From the NCBI GenBank assembly GCA_021736255.1, contig JAIPGG010000011.1, positions 1 through 47,671 of the forward strand: a stretch of 47,671 bases of DNA, read 5' to 3'. Below the pieces are notes generated by a model. It saw nothing but the letters and a program-made list of their open reading frames with translations, was not told where the DNA came from and ran no database searches. Shown here piece by piece: positions 8,545 to 17,743 of the stretch (position 1 is the stretch's first letter; every line of letters begins with the position of its first letter). This DNA comes from Spirochaetales bacterium. GTDB lineage: Bacteria; Spirochaetota; Spirochaetia; JAIPGG01. Position numbers and translations under genes: made by a program.

Positions 8545-9993
8545 CTACAGAATATTCTCTTTCAGCCAGTCGGCATAGTCCAACAGATCTTTCAGAATGA
8601 GTTTGTCCCTGGCCCCGATATTGCTGTCATACAGCATGGACATTACCTTCTTGCGAAACTTGCCGAATTCATAGGCCTGTTCGAATTCCGGGGCCAAGAG
8701 CCGGGCTGCGCAGATATTGTGCCATCGCTGCTGTTCTTGTTCAGAAAGAAAATCGTAGTAGTTTCTCCCCAGATACCGCTGCAGGAGGCGGGGCCCCCTG
8801 GGGTCGCGCAGATGGGGAGGATGATCGATCAGTTCCTGCGGACTCTTTCTTCGGATATCTGCAAAGGCCGCTTTGTCCTCGTCCCCGAAAAAGCTCCCCT
8901 GATAGATCTGAAGATCCGGATCCTGATACTGGGGCATTCTGGACAGGTCCTTTCGGAACACCTCCCGCACCTTCCGGGCCAGCCCCTCAGATTCGATGAT
9001 CCTTTTGTGATTTTCCAGGGCCTGATGTGTGTCGAGTCCCAGGCTCTTTTGCCGGGCATCATCGAGAACCGAAAGGGGGGAAAGGGCCGGACTGCGGTTC
9101 AGCGCGATACTAACGAGGGGAATGCGTTCCTGCTCGGGAGCGAGCCTGTCACTGCGGGTGAAGACCAGACGGCGAATCGTATCGACGTCGTATTCAAGAA
9201 GCGGAGCAGGATCCGACCGCAGATCGAAGGCGTACACCGCGTTGAAGTTTTCCGGATCGGTGGTGATGGGTGCGACAATGCTGCTGGCCGCTCCAGGCCG
9301 GGTAAACAACCGGGAAGTATAAACCACCGGATCAAAGCTTTCGAGGTTGATCATCCGCCGTGCCGCCTCTTTTTTCCGCAGCTTATAATAGTAGTCAAAA
9401 AGATCGGGCTGCTTCTCCCGGATCAGTTTCGCGAGCTCCATGGTCGCCCGGGTATCAGAGAGGGCATCATGGGCCGATTCGTGTTCGATCCCATTGGCCT
9501 CGCTCAAACGCTCGAGTTTAAAAACAGGCTTCCCCTCATCGTCGCTGAGCCACTGTATCCCCTCCGGCCTGAGGTCATGGGCCATCCTGACTAAACCGAG
9601 AACATCCCACCGCGAATTCCCGGCGGCATACTCTCTCCGGTACGGATCAAAAAAATTCCTGTAGAAAAGGTTTCTTACAAACTCATCGTCGAACTGGAGA
9701 TTGTTGTACCCCACCACACAGGTATCCGGTACCGTCATTTCCCGGTAGAGTTCTGCAGCAAAGTCGGCCTCTCTCATCCCCGCCTCGCCCGTCTTCTTCG
9801 GAGTGATCCCGGTTATTAAACAGGCATGGGGATCCGGCAGATAATCGGGGCTGATTCTGCAGTAGAGGACCACCGGTTCACCCACCGGCTCGAAGTCGGT
9901 GGTTGTGCGTATCGCAGCAAATTGTGCAATCCTGTCCCAGCGGGGATTTTTTCCGAATGTTTCCAGGTCGTACCAGAGAAATGTTGCGGCCAT
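8545..9993 (-). CDS. sbcB: Exodeoxyribonuclease I
   Basis: Protein of 482 residues, close to the 475 of E. coli ExoI. The N-terminus has the DEDD exonuclease motif I (FLWYDLETFGKNP), with TGITPKK shortly after and motif II around VGYNNLQFDDEFVRNLFYR; motif III is at ESAHDALSDTRATM. The helical C-terminal part has the ExoI-type ending. It digests single-stranded DNA 3' to 5' in the cytoplasm and takes part in recombination and mismatch repair. It is monocistronic, 26 bases downstream of the MFS gene start and divergent from the URO-D gene. A promoter TTGTCA-17-TACACT ends 8 bases before the ATG and there is no Shine-Dalgarno, so a leaderless transcript is likely. Confidence 0.93.
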   Translation of the reverse strand: MAATFLWYDLETFGKNPRWDRIAQFAAIRTTTDFEPVGEPVVLYCRISPDYLPDPHACLITGITPKKTGEAGMREADFAAELYREMTVPDTCVVGYNNLQFDDEFVRNLFYRNFFDPYRREYAAGNSRWDVLGLVRMAHDLRPEGIQWLSDDEGKPVFKLERLSEANGIEHESAHDALSDTRATMELAKLIREKQPDLFDYYYKLRKKEAARRMINLESFDPVVYTSRLFTRPGAASSIVAPITTDPENFNAVYAFDLRSDPAPLLEYDVDTIRRLVFTRSDRLAPEQERIPLVSIALNRSPALSPLSVLDDARQKSLGLDTHQALENHKRIIESEGLARKVREVFRKDLSRMPQYQDPDLQIYQGSFFGDEDKAAFADIRRKSPQELIDHPPHLRDPRGPRLLQRYLGRNYYDFLSEQEQQRWHNICAARLLAPEFEQAYEFGKFRKKVMSMLYDSNIGARDKLILKDLLDYADWLKENIL

Positions 9994-10001
9994 GAAACAC
10001 C

Positions 10002-10030
10002 AGTGTAGCCGATGCGGTGTTCACTGACAA
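10002..10030 (-). promoter_or_regulatory. Promoter of sbcB
   Basis: Minus strand: TTGTCA, 17-base spacer, TACACT. The -10 ends 8 bases before ATG 9993, predicting a leader of zero to two bases. Confidence 0.6.
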
Positions 10031-10042
10031 CGTTCATTTCCT

Positions 10043-10071
10043 TTGCGGATTCATGTTTTCCATGAGATAAT
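10043..10071 (+). promoter_or_regulatory. Promoter of the URO-D family gene
   Basis: Plus strand: TTGCGG, 17-base spacer, GATAAT. It is divergent from and close to the sbcB promoter. Here a normal leader with GGCAGGAGA before ATG 10108 exists, a useful contrast to the leaderless genes. Confidence 0.5.
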
Positions 10072-10107
10072 CTTCTCATCATCCAAACATAGAGGCAGGA
10101 GACATTC

Positions 10108-11250
10108 ATGACCCCACGAGAACGCTTGCATGCGGCCCTCAACCACAAAGAACCCGACCGGGTTCCCATCGACTTAGGCGGAATCGTCACCGGCATCAGC
10201 GAGGTAGCCCACCGGCGGACCCGAGAGTATCTCGAAATTCCCGGCCGGGAAATCATTATCGACCTCATCCAGCAGCTCGTCCGGCCCGAAGAAGAGCTGC
10301 TGCGACGGTTCGGAGTAGACACCCGCTATGTCTATTTGACCGGCTCCCGCGATCATTCGGTTACCGACCAATTCGAGAACGAGAACCCCGAGGAATACAC
10401 TGACGAATGGGGAGTACGCCGGCGCAGGGCCTACCTGAATACCGGGGGGGCATATTACGACATTGTCCACTCGCCCTTTGCCGGGATGAGTTTGGGTGAA
10501 CTCAAGACCCTCGAACTCCCGGACCCCTACGAGGCCGGACGCCTGCCCGAACTCTCCGAAGAAGCCCGCCGGCTCCATGAAAGCAGCGAATATGGAGTTA
10601 TCGTCAATGCAATCGGCTCGGTCTTCGAGTTTACCTGGTATACCCGGGGGTTCGAACAGTTCCTGATGGACCTGGTGCTCGACCCGGAAGCTGCTTGCTA
10701 CCTGATGGACCGCATGTTGGATTTTCAGCTCGGACTTTTCGATCAGATTTTGGAACAGACGGGCTCCTATGTGGATGTAGTGATGGTCGGAGATGATCTC
10801 GGCGGACAAAACGGGCCCACCTTCTCTCCGGATCAGTATCGGAAGTATGTCAAACCGCGTCAGAAAAGGCTCTTCGATTTTATCCGTTCAAAGACCGATG
10901 CGAAGCTCTTCTACCATTCCTGCGGGAGTGCCCGGGCTTTTCTCCCTGATTTGATCGATATCGGGGTGGACATCATCAATCCGGTCCAGGTAGCCGCCCA
11001 TGGAATGGACACTGCAGAACTAAAACGAGAGTTCGGAAATGAATTAACCTTCTGGGGCGGCGTGGATACCCAATCGGTTCTTCCCTTCGGGAACCCCGAC
11101 CAGGTGCGGGAGGAGGTCAAACGCCGCATCGATGACCTGGCCCCCGGCGGAGGTTACGTTCTGAACGCGGTTCACAATATTCAATCCGACGTTCCCCCGG
11201 AAAACGTGGTGGCACTCTTTGATGCCGCCCTCGAGTACGGGGGTTACTGA
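10108..11250 (+). CDS. URO-D/MtaA family protein (methyltransferase-like)
   Basis: Cytoplasmic protein of 380 residues of the uroporphyrinogen decarboxylase superfamily. It starts MTPRERLHAALNHKEPDRVP, the signature opening of the MtaA/CmuA-like branch rather than of true HemE. It keeps the zinc-type motif FYHSCGSARAF (His-x-Cys) and a downstream GGYVLNAVHNIQSDVPPENV block. Members of this branch move methyl groups between corrinoid proteins and thiols, or are uncharacterised; true heme biosynthesis is unlikely because the HemE N-terminal Arg motif is not seen. A good Shine-Dalgarno (CAGGAG) precedes the ATG. It is convergent with a nitrilase-family gene and has no operon partner here. Exact reaction unknown. 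Confidence 0.8.
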   Translation: MTPRERLHAALNHKEPDRVPIDLGGIVTGISEVAHRRTREYLEIPGREIIIDLIQQLVRPEEELLRRFGVDTRYVYLTGSRDHSVTDQFENENPEEYTDEWGVRRRRAYLNTGGAYYDIVHSPFAGMSLGELKTLELPDPYEAGRLPELSEEARRLHESSEYGVIVNAIGSVFEFTWYTRGFEQFLMDLVLDPEAACYLMDRMLDFQLGLFDQILEQTGSYVDVVMVGDDLGGQNGPTFSPDQYRKYVKPRQKRLFDFIRSKTDAKLFYHSCGSARAFLPDLIDIGVDIINPVQVAAHGMDTAELKREFGNELTFWGGVDTQSVLPFGNPDQVREEVKRRIDDLAPGGGYVLNAVHNIQSDVPPENVVALFDAALEYGGY

Positions 11251-11309
11251 TTTCCCTCTTGTATCGATCCGCCCCGGCAGAACCACAGCAGCCGCCCGCC
11301 ATCGCTGTT

Positions 11310-12197
11310 TTACTCGGGAAGCTCTCTGCTCACCTCGGGAATGCCGATTCGCCGGCTCAGCCGCTGGAGTTCCCGGAGCACCATATCCAGGTTGCTGTCC
11401 CGAATCGTAGGCAGACGGTAGCGGGCCCGTTTTACATCTTCATACAATATGTCCGCCGCAACCAGCTCCTCTTTTTCTCCTGCTTCGGCAACAACGGTGC
11501 CGTAGGGGTTGAGAATACGGCTGCCTCCCCAAAAATCCAAACCCGAAACCCCGGAGGCGTGATTTGCCATACATACCGGGAAACCATAGATCATGGCATA
11601 GAATTCTGAGGTAACAGCCCAGCCGTGGGGATTGAAGAAATCACCATCCACGGCGCTGTTTGTAGAGGCAATCGGGAGCAGAAGCAACGTAGTGCCGTGA
11701 ACAGCAGCTAAATGAACCAGGGCGGGATTCCATGCATCCGAACAGATAAGAGTCCCCGCATTCCAGCGGGGATCATCGAGCTGGAAACTCTCGTAATAGC
11801 GCCCTTCGGCAAAGTGTTTTCCCTCCTCCAGCCGTCCGTAGGTGGCAAGGTTCAGTTTCCGATGAATAAAGGCGACATTCCCCGATCGGAGAGCGACCTG
11901 GGAATTGTGAAACTGTGCGGCAACCCCCTCTTCCATAAACCCAACCAGCGTCCACATGGGGCCGGCCGCCCGGGCCAACTCCAACAGATGCGGATCATTT
12001 CGGTCGAGGGACATATCCACCGTTTGCGGACCTATAGCATACCCGGTAAGCGAGAGTTCGGGGAAAAGAAGAACATCGACCCCTTCTTTCCGGGCCTGTT
12101 GAATATAGTCCAGGTGCTTTTGAAAGTTTGTTTCCAGGTTTCCCAGCTCACAATCGATCTGCGCAATAGCAACACGAAGCGTATCCTTTCTGCTCAT
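11310..12197 (-). CDS. Carbon-nitrogen hydrolase (nitrilase superfamily)
   Basis: Cytoplasmic hydrolase of 295 residues with the whole catalytic triad visible: Glu in VLLFPELSLTGY, Lys in FIHRKLNLATYG, and Cys in GTLICSDAWNP. The opening RVAIAQIDCELGNLETN is the standard first strand of the fold. The family hydrolyses nitriles, amides or carbamoyl groups. The sequence resembles the amidase/NAD-synthetase-like branches, but substrate cannot be read from sequence. GGGAGG precedes ATG 12197. It is divergent from the histidine kinase gene, sharing a 100-base promoter region with an A+T-rich TATATTTATATAG stretch. Confidence 0.88.
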   Translation of the reverse strand: MSRKDTLRVAIAQIDCELGNLETNFQKHLDYIQQARKEGVDVLLFPELSLTGYAIGPQTVDMSLDRNDPHLLELARAAGPMWTLVGFMEEGVAAQFHNSQVALRSGNVAFIHRKLNLATYGRLEEGKHFAEGRYYESFQLDDPRWNAGTLICSDAWNPALVHLAAVHGTTLLLLPIASTNSAVDGDFFNPHGWAVTSEFYAMIYGFPVCMANHASGVSGLDFWGGSRILNPYGTVVAEAGEKEELVAADILYEDVKRARYRLPTIRDSNLDMVLRELQRLSRRIGIPEVSRELPE

Positions 12198-12259
12198 GCT
12201 TCAATCCTCCCAACGGCCGTCAGCGAATAGATAGTACTCATAGAACACTATTCCAGAGC

Positions 12260-12289
12260 TTGATTCAAGACAGATATTAACCATATATT
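12260..12289 (+). promoter_or_regulatory. Promoter of the histidine kinase gene
   Basis: Plus strand: TTGATT, 18-base spacer, TATATT. The -10 ends 8 bases before ATG 12298 with no Shine-Dalgarno. Overlapping -10-like hexamers in TATATTTATATAG make the exact start uncertain by a few bases. Confidence 0.5.
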
Positions 12290-12297
12290 TATATAGC

Positions 12298-14157
12298 ATG
12301 CAAAACCCCGATGGCCGCTTACGGCACAACTACACGCAGGTTTTCGTACCACTTATCTTATTGGCACTCCTCATTGCTTTGAGCTTTTGGGGTTATCTTC
12401 TTTTTCACAGCGTAGCCGAGATTTTCAGCATTGTTATTGCCTTCGGGATCTATTTTGTATCGTGGAACACCAGAGAATACACTGATGGGGACCACTTCAG
12501 CTTCCTCGGTATCGGCCTTGCGGTAGTAGGAGCTGTGGATATGCTCCATATCCTCGCTTACGAAGGAATGGGGGTATTCCCTGCTTACACGTCCAATCTT
12601 CCAACACAACTGTGGATAATCGCGCGGAGTTATGAAGCGGCGAGTCTGCTGATCTTTCCCCTCCTTGTCGCTCGTCGAATCAATTTTCGAATTGTCATCC
12701 CCTTGCTCCTTGCGGCCGGAGTTGTGCCGGTTTCCCTCACCTTTTTTCGGCAGTTTCCCGACTGTTTTGTGCCGGGGCAGGGACTCACCCTTTTCAAGAT
12801 TATTTCCGAGTATATTATTATTGCCGTCCTCGCATCGGCTATTACCTTCCTTTTGAAAAAGAAAAGCACCTTTGACGGAGAGACACTCCGGCTGATGATC
12901 CTGGCCTTGTCAGCGACAATTCTCGGAGAGCTGGCATTTACCCTCTACATCAATGTCTATGGTATTTCCAATATGGCAGGCCATTTTCTGAAAGTACTCT
13001 CGTTTTATTTCATCTACCGTGCCACCATAGAACGAAACCTCCGGCGGCCCTTCTCCTTTTTCTTTACCGAACTGAAAAGGCAGCAGGAGGTACTATCTAA
13101 AAGCGAGAAACGCTACCGGCTGCTTTATGAAAATTCTCCGGCAAGCATCTATACCTGGCGCTATCATGAGGGGGACCTTTTTCTCGACGGCTGCAACAGC
13201 ACCGCTTCAACTGAAACCGGCGGCAGGGCCAATGGGCTGATCGGCGAAAGAGCACAAACCCTTTATCATCATTATCCCGACGTAAGGGCCTCACTCGAGG
13301 AAGCACAAAAAACAGGCTCCGTGGTCAGCAAAGAAATAGAGCATCCTGATTTTCGACTGGATACCCCGGCAAAAGAAGGCTTCCCTGCAGAACTCCTCAT
13401 CTCTCCGATAACCGACAAGCTGGTCCTCATGCACATCCGGGACATCACCGCCCGGGTGGAAGCCGAACAACTCCGTTCGGACATTGAAAGCATTACCCGC
13501 CACGACCTGAAGTCACCCCTCAACGGGATAGTCATGACGATTCAGCTGCTCCAGCAGGACCCGGACATACAGGAAAGGTATGGAAGGGAACTCGAGCTGA
13601 TGGCCGATGCCGGAGACAAGATGCAGGAAATGATCAACCGGTCACTTGCCCTGTATCAAATCGAAAAGGGCACCTACAACCTGAAACCCAGACCCCTTTC
13701 CATCCGGCCGATGCTCGAGCACATAAGACACCACCTCTCTTATATCAGCGAACAGCAAGACATAGACCTGCTCTTCGAATCCTCGGAAGAACAGGAAAGC
13801 AGCCAAAACATCCGTATTTTCGGAGAAGAAACCCTCTGTTTCTTCCTTCTAATGAACCTGATCAAGAATGCCGTCGAGGCCTCCCCTCCGGGTGAAAGAG
13901 TGCGGATCTCGTACGGGATTAGCCGGGAGCCCGGTTGTGCCGGCAGGGTAGAGATTTCCGTTCAAAATAGCGGGGTCATCCCTGAATCAATACAACCGGT
14001 TTTCGGGAAGAAACCCGCCCCCAGCCAAAAGGAAAGGGGAAACGGCCTCGGGGTCTACAGCGCCCGATTGATGACGGAAGTCCAGGGGGGAAGCTTCAGC
14101 TGGACCAGCGGCGAACCGGAAGGAACCAGAATAACCATCTGTTTACCGGCACCCTGA
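12298..14157 (+). CDS. Membrane sensor histidine kinase with MASE3-like sensor and PAS domain
   Basis: Protein of 619 residues. Residues 1-240 hold about seven hydrophobic spans with EYTDGDHFSFLGIGLAVVGA and LLHFxA-like DMLHILAYEGMG, which look like a MASE3 membrane sensor. A short linker (LSKSEKRYRLLYENSPASIY) opens a PAS domain running to about 385. The kinase core follows: H-box ITRHDLKSPLNGIV with the phospho-acceptor His near residue 402, N-box LIKNAVEAS near 520, and G-box GNGLGVYSARLM near 580. All elements needed for autophosphorylation look intact. No response regulator gene is next to it, so it is an orphan kinase. The gene starts with a likely leaderless ATG. Ligand of the membrane sensor unknown. 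Confidence 0.88.
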   Translation: MQNPDGRLRHNYTQVFVPLILLALLIALSFWGYLLFHSVAEIFSIVIAFGIYFVSWNTREYTDGDHFSFLGIGLAVVGAVDMLHILAYEGMGVFPAYTSNLPTQLWIIARSYEAASLLIFPLLVARRINFRIVIPLLLAAGVVPVSLTFFRQFPDCFVPGQGLTLFKIISEYIIIAVLASAITFLLKKKSTFDGETLRLMILALSATILGELAFTLYINVYGISNMAGHFLKVLSFYFIYRATIERNLRRPFSFFFTELKRQQEVLSKSEKRYRLLYENSPASIYTWRYHEGDLFLDGCNSTASTETGGRANGLIGERAQTLYHHYPDVRASLEEAQKTGSVVSKEIEHPDFRLDTPAKEGFPAELLISPITDKLVLMHIRDITARVEAEQLRSDIESITRHDLKSPLNGIVMTIQLLQQDPDIQERYGRELELMADAGDKMQEMINRSLALYQIEKGTYNLKPRPLSIRPMLEHIRHHLSYISEQQDIDLLFESSEEQESSQNIRIFGEETLCFFLLMNLIKNAVEASPPGERVRISYGISREPGCAGRVEISVQNSGVIPESIQPVFGKKPAPSQKERGNGLGVYSARLMTEVQGGSFSWTSGEPEGTRITICLPAP

Positions 14158-14176
14158 CGGCGGACCGGCCAATTCC

Positions 14177-15262
14177 CTATCGATCGAAAACCATATACTT
14201 GCTGTATATCAGTTCATACCGGTTCTCGTGGTGCCTGATTTTCCAGATAGCCGAACCCTCCGCCGTGAGTTTCATAGGAGGGAAAAAGGTACGCCCCTCT
14301 TCCGACGCCTCGCTGCAGAGAATGGAACACACCCCTTCGCTCCCCCGCCGGGCGTCCGCATGACTGCCGCCGAGCCAGCAATCCGCCGGTGCAACAGCCG
14401 CCGACCAGGAATAGGGATCGGAAAAGAGAAGACGGGCCCCTTCTTTCGCAAGCACCCTGCCGGCCTCCATCAAATGTGAACGCGGAGAGGGAACCTTGTC
14501 TACGATATTCAGCGATGCTGCAGCAGAGAAGACCGAAGAAGGAAAGGGGAGTCGCAGGGCATCGGCCAGTAAAAAATCCGTGCGTTCGACCCGAATCGGT
14601 GCCGCATTCTCCTTGTGCTTCCCAATTTCATTGCCCTTACCTTCAGTGCGGAGAAGAAAACGCCGGGTACGGCGGATGTGCCCTTCAACAACGAGTTCGG
14701 CATCGATCACTCCCCGCCTGCGCAGGGTTCGCGCCGCTTCAACAAGACCCGCTGAGAGATCGACTCCGACAGAAAGCTCTGCTGTCCGGCTCATCTCAAA
14801 GTTCAAACGGCCCACTGCTGCACCGATGTCGATTATCTGTCCTGCCGGGTTCCCCATAGCTTCACACCAGCACGGGTAGGCATCGCCGGCCTCTTCATCG
14901 CCTGCCAGGTCTCCGTAATGAGACCAAAGATAGGAGGCGATTAAATCGGGATCTTCATAATCGGTACGAGCGCTCCGTTGGTTCGCGCCCCCGGAAGGCT
15001 CCATACCGCCGGCCGAATCCACAGGGTCGGCGGGGACCGCAGGGTCGGCGGGGACCAGCCGGCCGAGCCCGCCGGTTACCGGGTACACCGCCCCGCACCG
15101 GCTGCAGGCAAGAGTCCCTTCGGCTATTTCAGAACTCCCGTCGGGACCCACCTCTTCCGCGCTTACCGAGAGGGCAAGCGGTGTTTCTTCCGGCAGACAG
15201 TGCGGACATATAAGCAGGTCAGCAGTTTGGTACTTCAATATACCCCAGCATAGCGGGAGCAT
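14177..15262 (-). CDS. SAM-dependent methyltransferase with N-terminal zinc-ribbon-like domain
   Basis: Protein of 361 residues. Near the start two Cys pairs (CPHC near residue 20 and CSRCGAVYPV near residue 53) form a Trm112-like zinc ribbon often fused to class I methyltransferases. The Rossmann part begins at IIDIGAAVGRLNFEM (SAM-binding motif I) with VGVDLSAGLVEAAR as the acidic strand, then FLLADALRLPFPSSVFSAA and an extra charged insertion in between. Target unknown. The start is uncertain: ATG 15262 is the ORF start, but an internal TTG giving a KYQTADLLICPHC beginning has a GGGG upstream. The region around residues 85-100 is Pro/Ala/Gly-rich with GGC-type repeats (ADPAVPADP). Convergent with the kinase gene. 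Confidence 0.78.
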   Translation of the reverse strand: MLPLCWGILKYQTADLLICPHCLPEETPLALSVSAEEVGPDGSSEIAEGTLACSRCGAVYPVTGGLGRLVPADPAVPADPVDSAGGMEPSGGANQRSARTDYEDPDLIASYLWSHYGDLAGDEEAGDAYPCWCEAMGNPAGQIIDIGAAVGRLNFEMSRTAELSVGVDLSAGLVEAARTLRRRGVIDAELVVEGHIRRTRRFLLRTEGKGNEIGKHKENAAPIRVERTDFLLADALRLPFPSSVFSAAASLNIVDKVPSPRSHLMEAGRVLAKEGARLLFSDPYSWSAAVAPADCWLGGSHADARRGSEGVCSILCSEASEEGRTFFPPMKLTAEGSAIWKIRHHENRYELIYSKYMVFDR

Positions 15263-15291
15263 CGGTTCCCAGCAAGACTGCAGATCCCCGC

Positions 15292-16644
15292 TCAGTTTCG
15301 AACAGCTTCGATCTCCTTGTTCAGGGCCTCGCGGCTGGGAATGATCGAGGAAAACTTCAGTTCACCGTTGATGTAGATACTCGGCAGCTGCTTCACACCC
15401 ATCTTGTTCGCCCGGACAATATTCTCGAGGGACTTGGTTGTTTTGTATTCGACCACATCCAACCCATCTCCGTACTGTCGTTTAGCATCCAGGGCCGACT
15501 GGAACATATAGGTACAGGCTGCGCAGGTATCCGAATCTATCGTAAAGACTTCGACGAGCGGACGGGGCAGGTTTTCGTAATCGGGAATGTCGATCTCCAC
15601 ATCCGGGACCTCCGCCGAATAATTGGCAACCAGCTCCCGGGTTTGATCGGTCTGGTGAACAGCCTGTTCACAACCGACCGTGTTTTCCACCGGGATATCG
15701 TACGGCATATCGCAGCCGGGAGAGACAATAAGATTTGTATTGTCCACTGCATCGAGCTCTTCGATCACAATTTTCATATTGTCCTGTTGGGTTCCGAAGA
15801 GCATAACCGTTGCCAGTGGGATGTTTCCCGCCATCACGATGTTGTAGCGGTCGGTGACCTTCTTGGCCTCGGCAATATTGATGTTCTCGTCAATCGAGAT
15901 CCCGTCGGGCTTGGTTTTGCACATCTCCTCGATATTCTTGGTTGCATCTCCACAGACAAAAAAGGAGGAATAGCGTTTCATCGACCTGATCGTGTCGAAA
16001 AGGCGGGTATACGGCGCATTGAGAAACTGCTCGAAATGATCGGGTGATATCTGCGAAACCAGAGGATCCACCGACGCAAGGATATCAGCCCCAGCTTCCG
16101 CATAGTAGCCGGCCATAGCCTCTCCTATACGGGTCGTATAATCGATGAGCTGCATTACATAATCAGGATCATCGAAAAAATCCATAAAGATGTTAGTGCC
16201 CCGCAGATGAGAAGCCAGAGTGAAAGGACCGCAAAACAGGCCGTAGAGTGCCGTATCCGAACCCACTTCTTTGCTCAGGCGGCGGGCAGCCTCGAGGGCC
16301 ATCGGGATCCGGCCGTCTTCGGGGCCGGGAATAGTATCAGGTATTGTCTTGTCCGATTCGAGCGGGTGACTGGTAACCGTCGGGGGGGAATCCTCCGACC
16401 AGAGCAGATCACAGCCCAGGGCCTCCGCCTCGATTTGAAGATCAAACATAACCGGTTGCCCGTCCGGAATATAGAGCCGGTGTGCCTCGAGAAGCGACTT
16501 CGTGAGCTTATCAAGATCGGTGTAGACCTCTTTTGCCGAAACCCCGATCAGCTTTCCTGCATGGACCCCTGCAAAGGGGACCCAGGGCACATTGTCCGCT
16601 TTCTCATGTTGAAAAACCTTAAGAACCCGTTCTTTTCCCGTCAT
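15292..16644 (-). CDS. URO-D/MtaA-like protein fused to a C-terminal thioredoxin-like domain
   Basis: Protein of 450 residues. Residues 1 to about 345 are a URO-D/MtaA fold opening with TGKERVLKVFQHEKADNVPW. The C-terminal 95 residues are a thioredoxin/glutaredoxin-like unit with a CAAC motif (DTCAACTYMF), a central strand VVEYKTT and the cis-proline loop VKQLPSIYINGE. In the first domain the metal-type motif reads SFFVCGDATK, with Phe where MtaA/MtbA enzymes have the zinc-ligand His; the Cys of that motif and a second Cys (SPGCDMPYDIP) are kept. A redox-linked methyl or thiol transfer is a fair guess but not shown. It overlaps the CobW-type gene upstream by 4 bases and is therefore coupled to it. 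Confidence 0.8.
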   Translation of the reverse strand: MTGKERVLKVFQHEKADNVPWVPFAGVHAGKLIGVSAKEVYTDLDKLTKSLLEAHRLYIPDGQPVMFDLQIEAEALGCDLLWSEDSPPTVTSHPLESDKTIPDTIPGPEDGRIPMALEAARRLSKEVGSDTALYGLFCGPFTLASHLRGTNIFMDFFDDPDYVMQLIDYTTRIGEAMAGYYAEAGADILASVDPLVSQISPDHFEQFLNAPYTRLFDTIRSMKRYSSFFVCGDATKNIEEMCKTKPDGISIDENINIAEAKKVTDRYNIVMAGNIPLATVMLFGTQQDNMKIVIEELDAVDNTNLIVSPGCDMPYDIPVENTVGCEQAVHQTDQTRELVANYSAEVPDVEIDIPDYENLPRPLVEVFTIDSDTCAACTYMFQSALDAKRQYGDGLDVVEYKTTKSLENIVRANKMGVKQLPSIYINGELKFSSIIPSREALNKEIEAVRN

Positions 16645-17594
16645 CTTGTCTTCTCCTGTAAAGAAAAAATTGTATCCACATCTGTTCCGTTCGGAAGGAT
16701 TACACTCAGTCCCTCCTTCGGCTTTTTATCATGCGTTTTTCCTGCCGCATTCTCTTGTGCCGGCTCTTTTGCCGGAGTAATCGAGAACTGAGCTCCGGTA
16801 ACACTCACTGAACGAAGTCCCTCTCTCGTTTTGAGGAAGCCCTTGATCCGCAGAGCTTTCTCCGAAGCCTTTTCGAGGATACTGCGGAGCTCCGACTCAT
16901 CGAGAAGGCGGTCCGGTCTCCACTCCGCCGTTACCGGCCTTCCACCACCGTCCCAGCCTGCAAAAAGCTGAAACGTATCGCTGCTCCTGTCGAGCGGTTC
17001 GGGGGGTAATTCAGCCGGATCAATAGCACCCTGCACCGTTTCTATCACCGGCGGTTTGTCGTTAATCGAACGGATGCTGTCGCGGACAGCCTGCAGGTCT
17101 TTCCCGTTTACCAGGTCCGTCTTGTTGACTACCACCAAGTCGGCATAAACGATCTGTTCTTCCACCGCATTCACGCTGCCGAGAAGTTTCGGAAACCGCT
17201 GTGCATCCACAATCGATACAAAACCGCGGTAACGGATTTTGCCGCCAGACAGTTTCACCGTCTCGTCAATAATATCACCAAGGGCATTGGGCTTTGCCAG
17301 ACCCGAACTCTCCACGAGAATTGCATCGAGATCATGATCACTCAAGGCCTTCATCGATTTAACAAAGGAGCCGGAAATACAGGCGCAGAAGATCTGCCCG
17401 CCGTTGAGTTCCACAATCTCCTCATCTCCAGAGCCGTGGACCAGGTTCACATCAACCCCGAGCGTTCCGAAATCATTGACCAGAACTCCAAGGCGGCGTT
17501 CGGACATCCCGGATAGGAGGGCATTGAGAGCAGTGGTTTTTCCCGAACCGAGAAATCCCCCGATAATCCAGAGATCGGTTTGTTTTTCAGCCAT
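16641..17594 (-). CDS. CobW/COG0523 family GTPase
   Basis: Protein of 317 residues. The P-loop GGFLGSGKTTALNALL starts at residue 12; a Mg2+/switch region follows, and VVVNKTDLVNG is the guanine-specificity NKxD motif. The family metal motif, usually CxCC, appears as QIFCACISGSF (Cys-Ala-Cys), one Cys short. A small C-terminal CobW domain (KASEKALRIKGFLKT) is followed by a tail not seen in short members. COG0523 GTPases insert or deliver metals (zinc, cobalt) to client proteins. Overlap with the URO-D/thioredoxin gene suggests that protein, or a corrinoid partner, is the client; this is inference. AAGGGGAG precedes the ATG. Confidence 0.88.
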   Translation of the reverse strand: MAEKQTDLWIIGGFLGSGKTTALNALLSGMSERRLGVLVNDFGTLGVDVNLVHGSGDEEIVELNGGQIFCACISGSFVKSMKALSDHDLDAILVESSGLAKPNALGDIIDETVKLSGGKIRYRGFVSIVDAQRFPKLLGSVNAVEEQIVYADLVVVNKTDLVNGKDLQAVRDSIRSINDKPPVIETVQGAIDPAELPPEPLDRSSDTFQLFAGWDGGGRPVTAEWRPDRLLDESELRSILEKASEKALRIKGFLKTREGLRSVSVTGAQFSITPAKEPAQENAAGKTHDKKPKEGLSVILPNGTDVDTIFSLQEKTR

Positions 17595-17743
17595 TCTTCT
17601 CCCCTTGATCGGTATGTTGCCCCTCTCTGTACGGCTGGAGCTTGTACCTTACTTATATAATAATAATATAGGCCCACAGCGTTGCCGATTCTATAAACTA
17701 TTTTTTTATTTTGGCACCTTTCGGATATATACTGGAAATTGAA

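Noticed and set aside
8395-9594. Long plus-strand ORF of 399 residues antisense to sbcB
   Set aside because: The minus strand encodes a full exodeoxyribonuclease I with all motifs. The antisense translation shows no family features and is a G+C-driven shadow.
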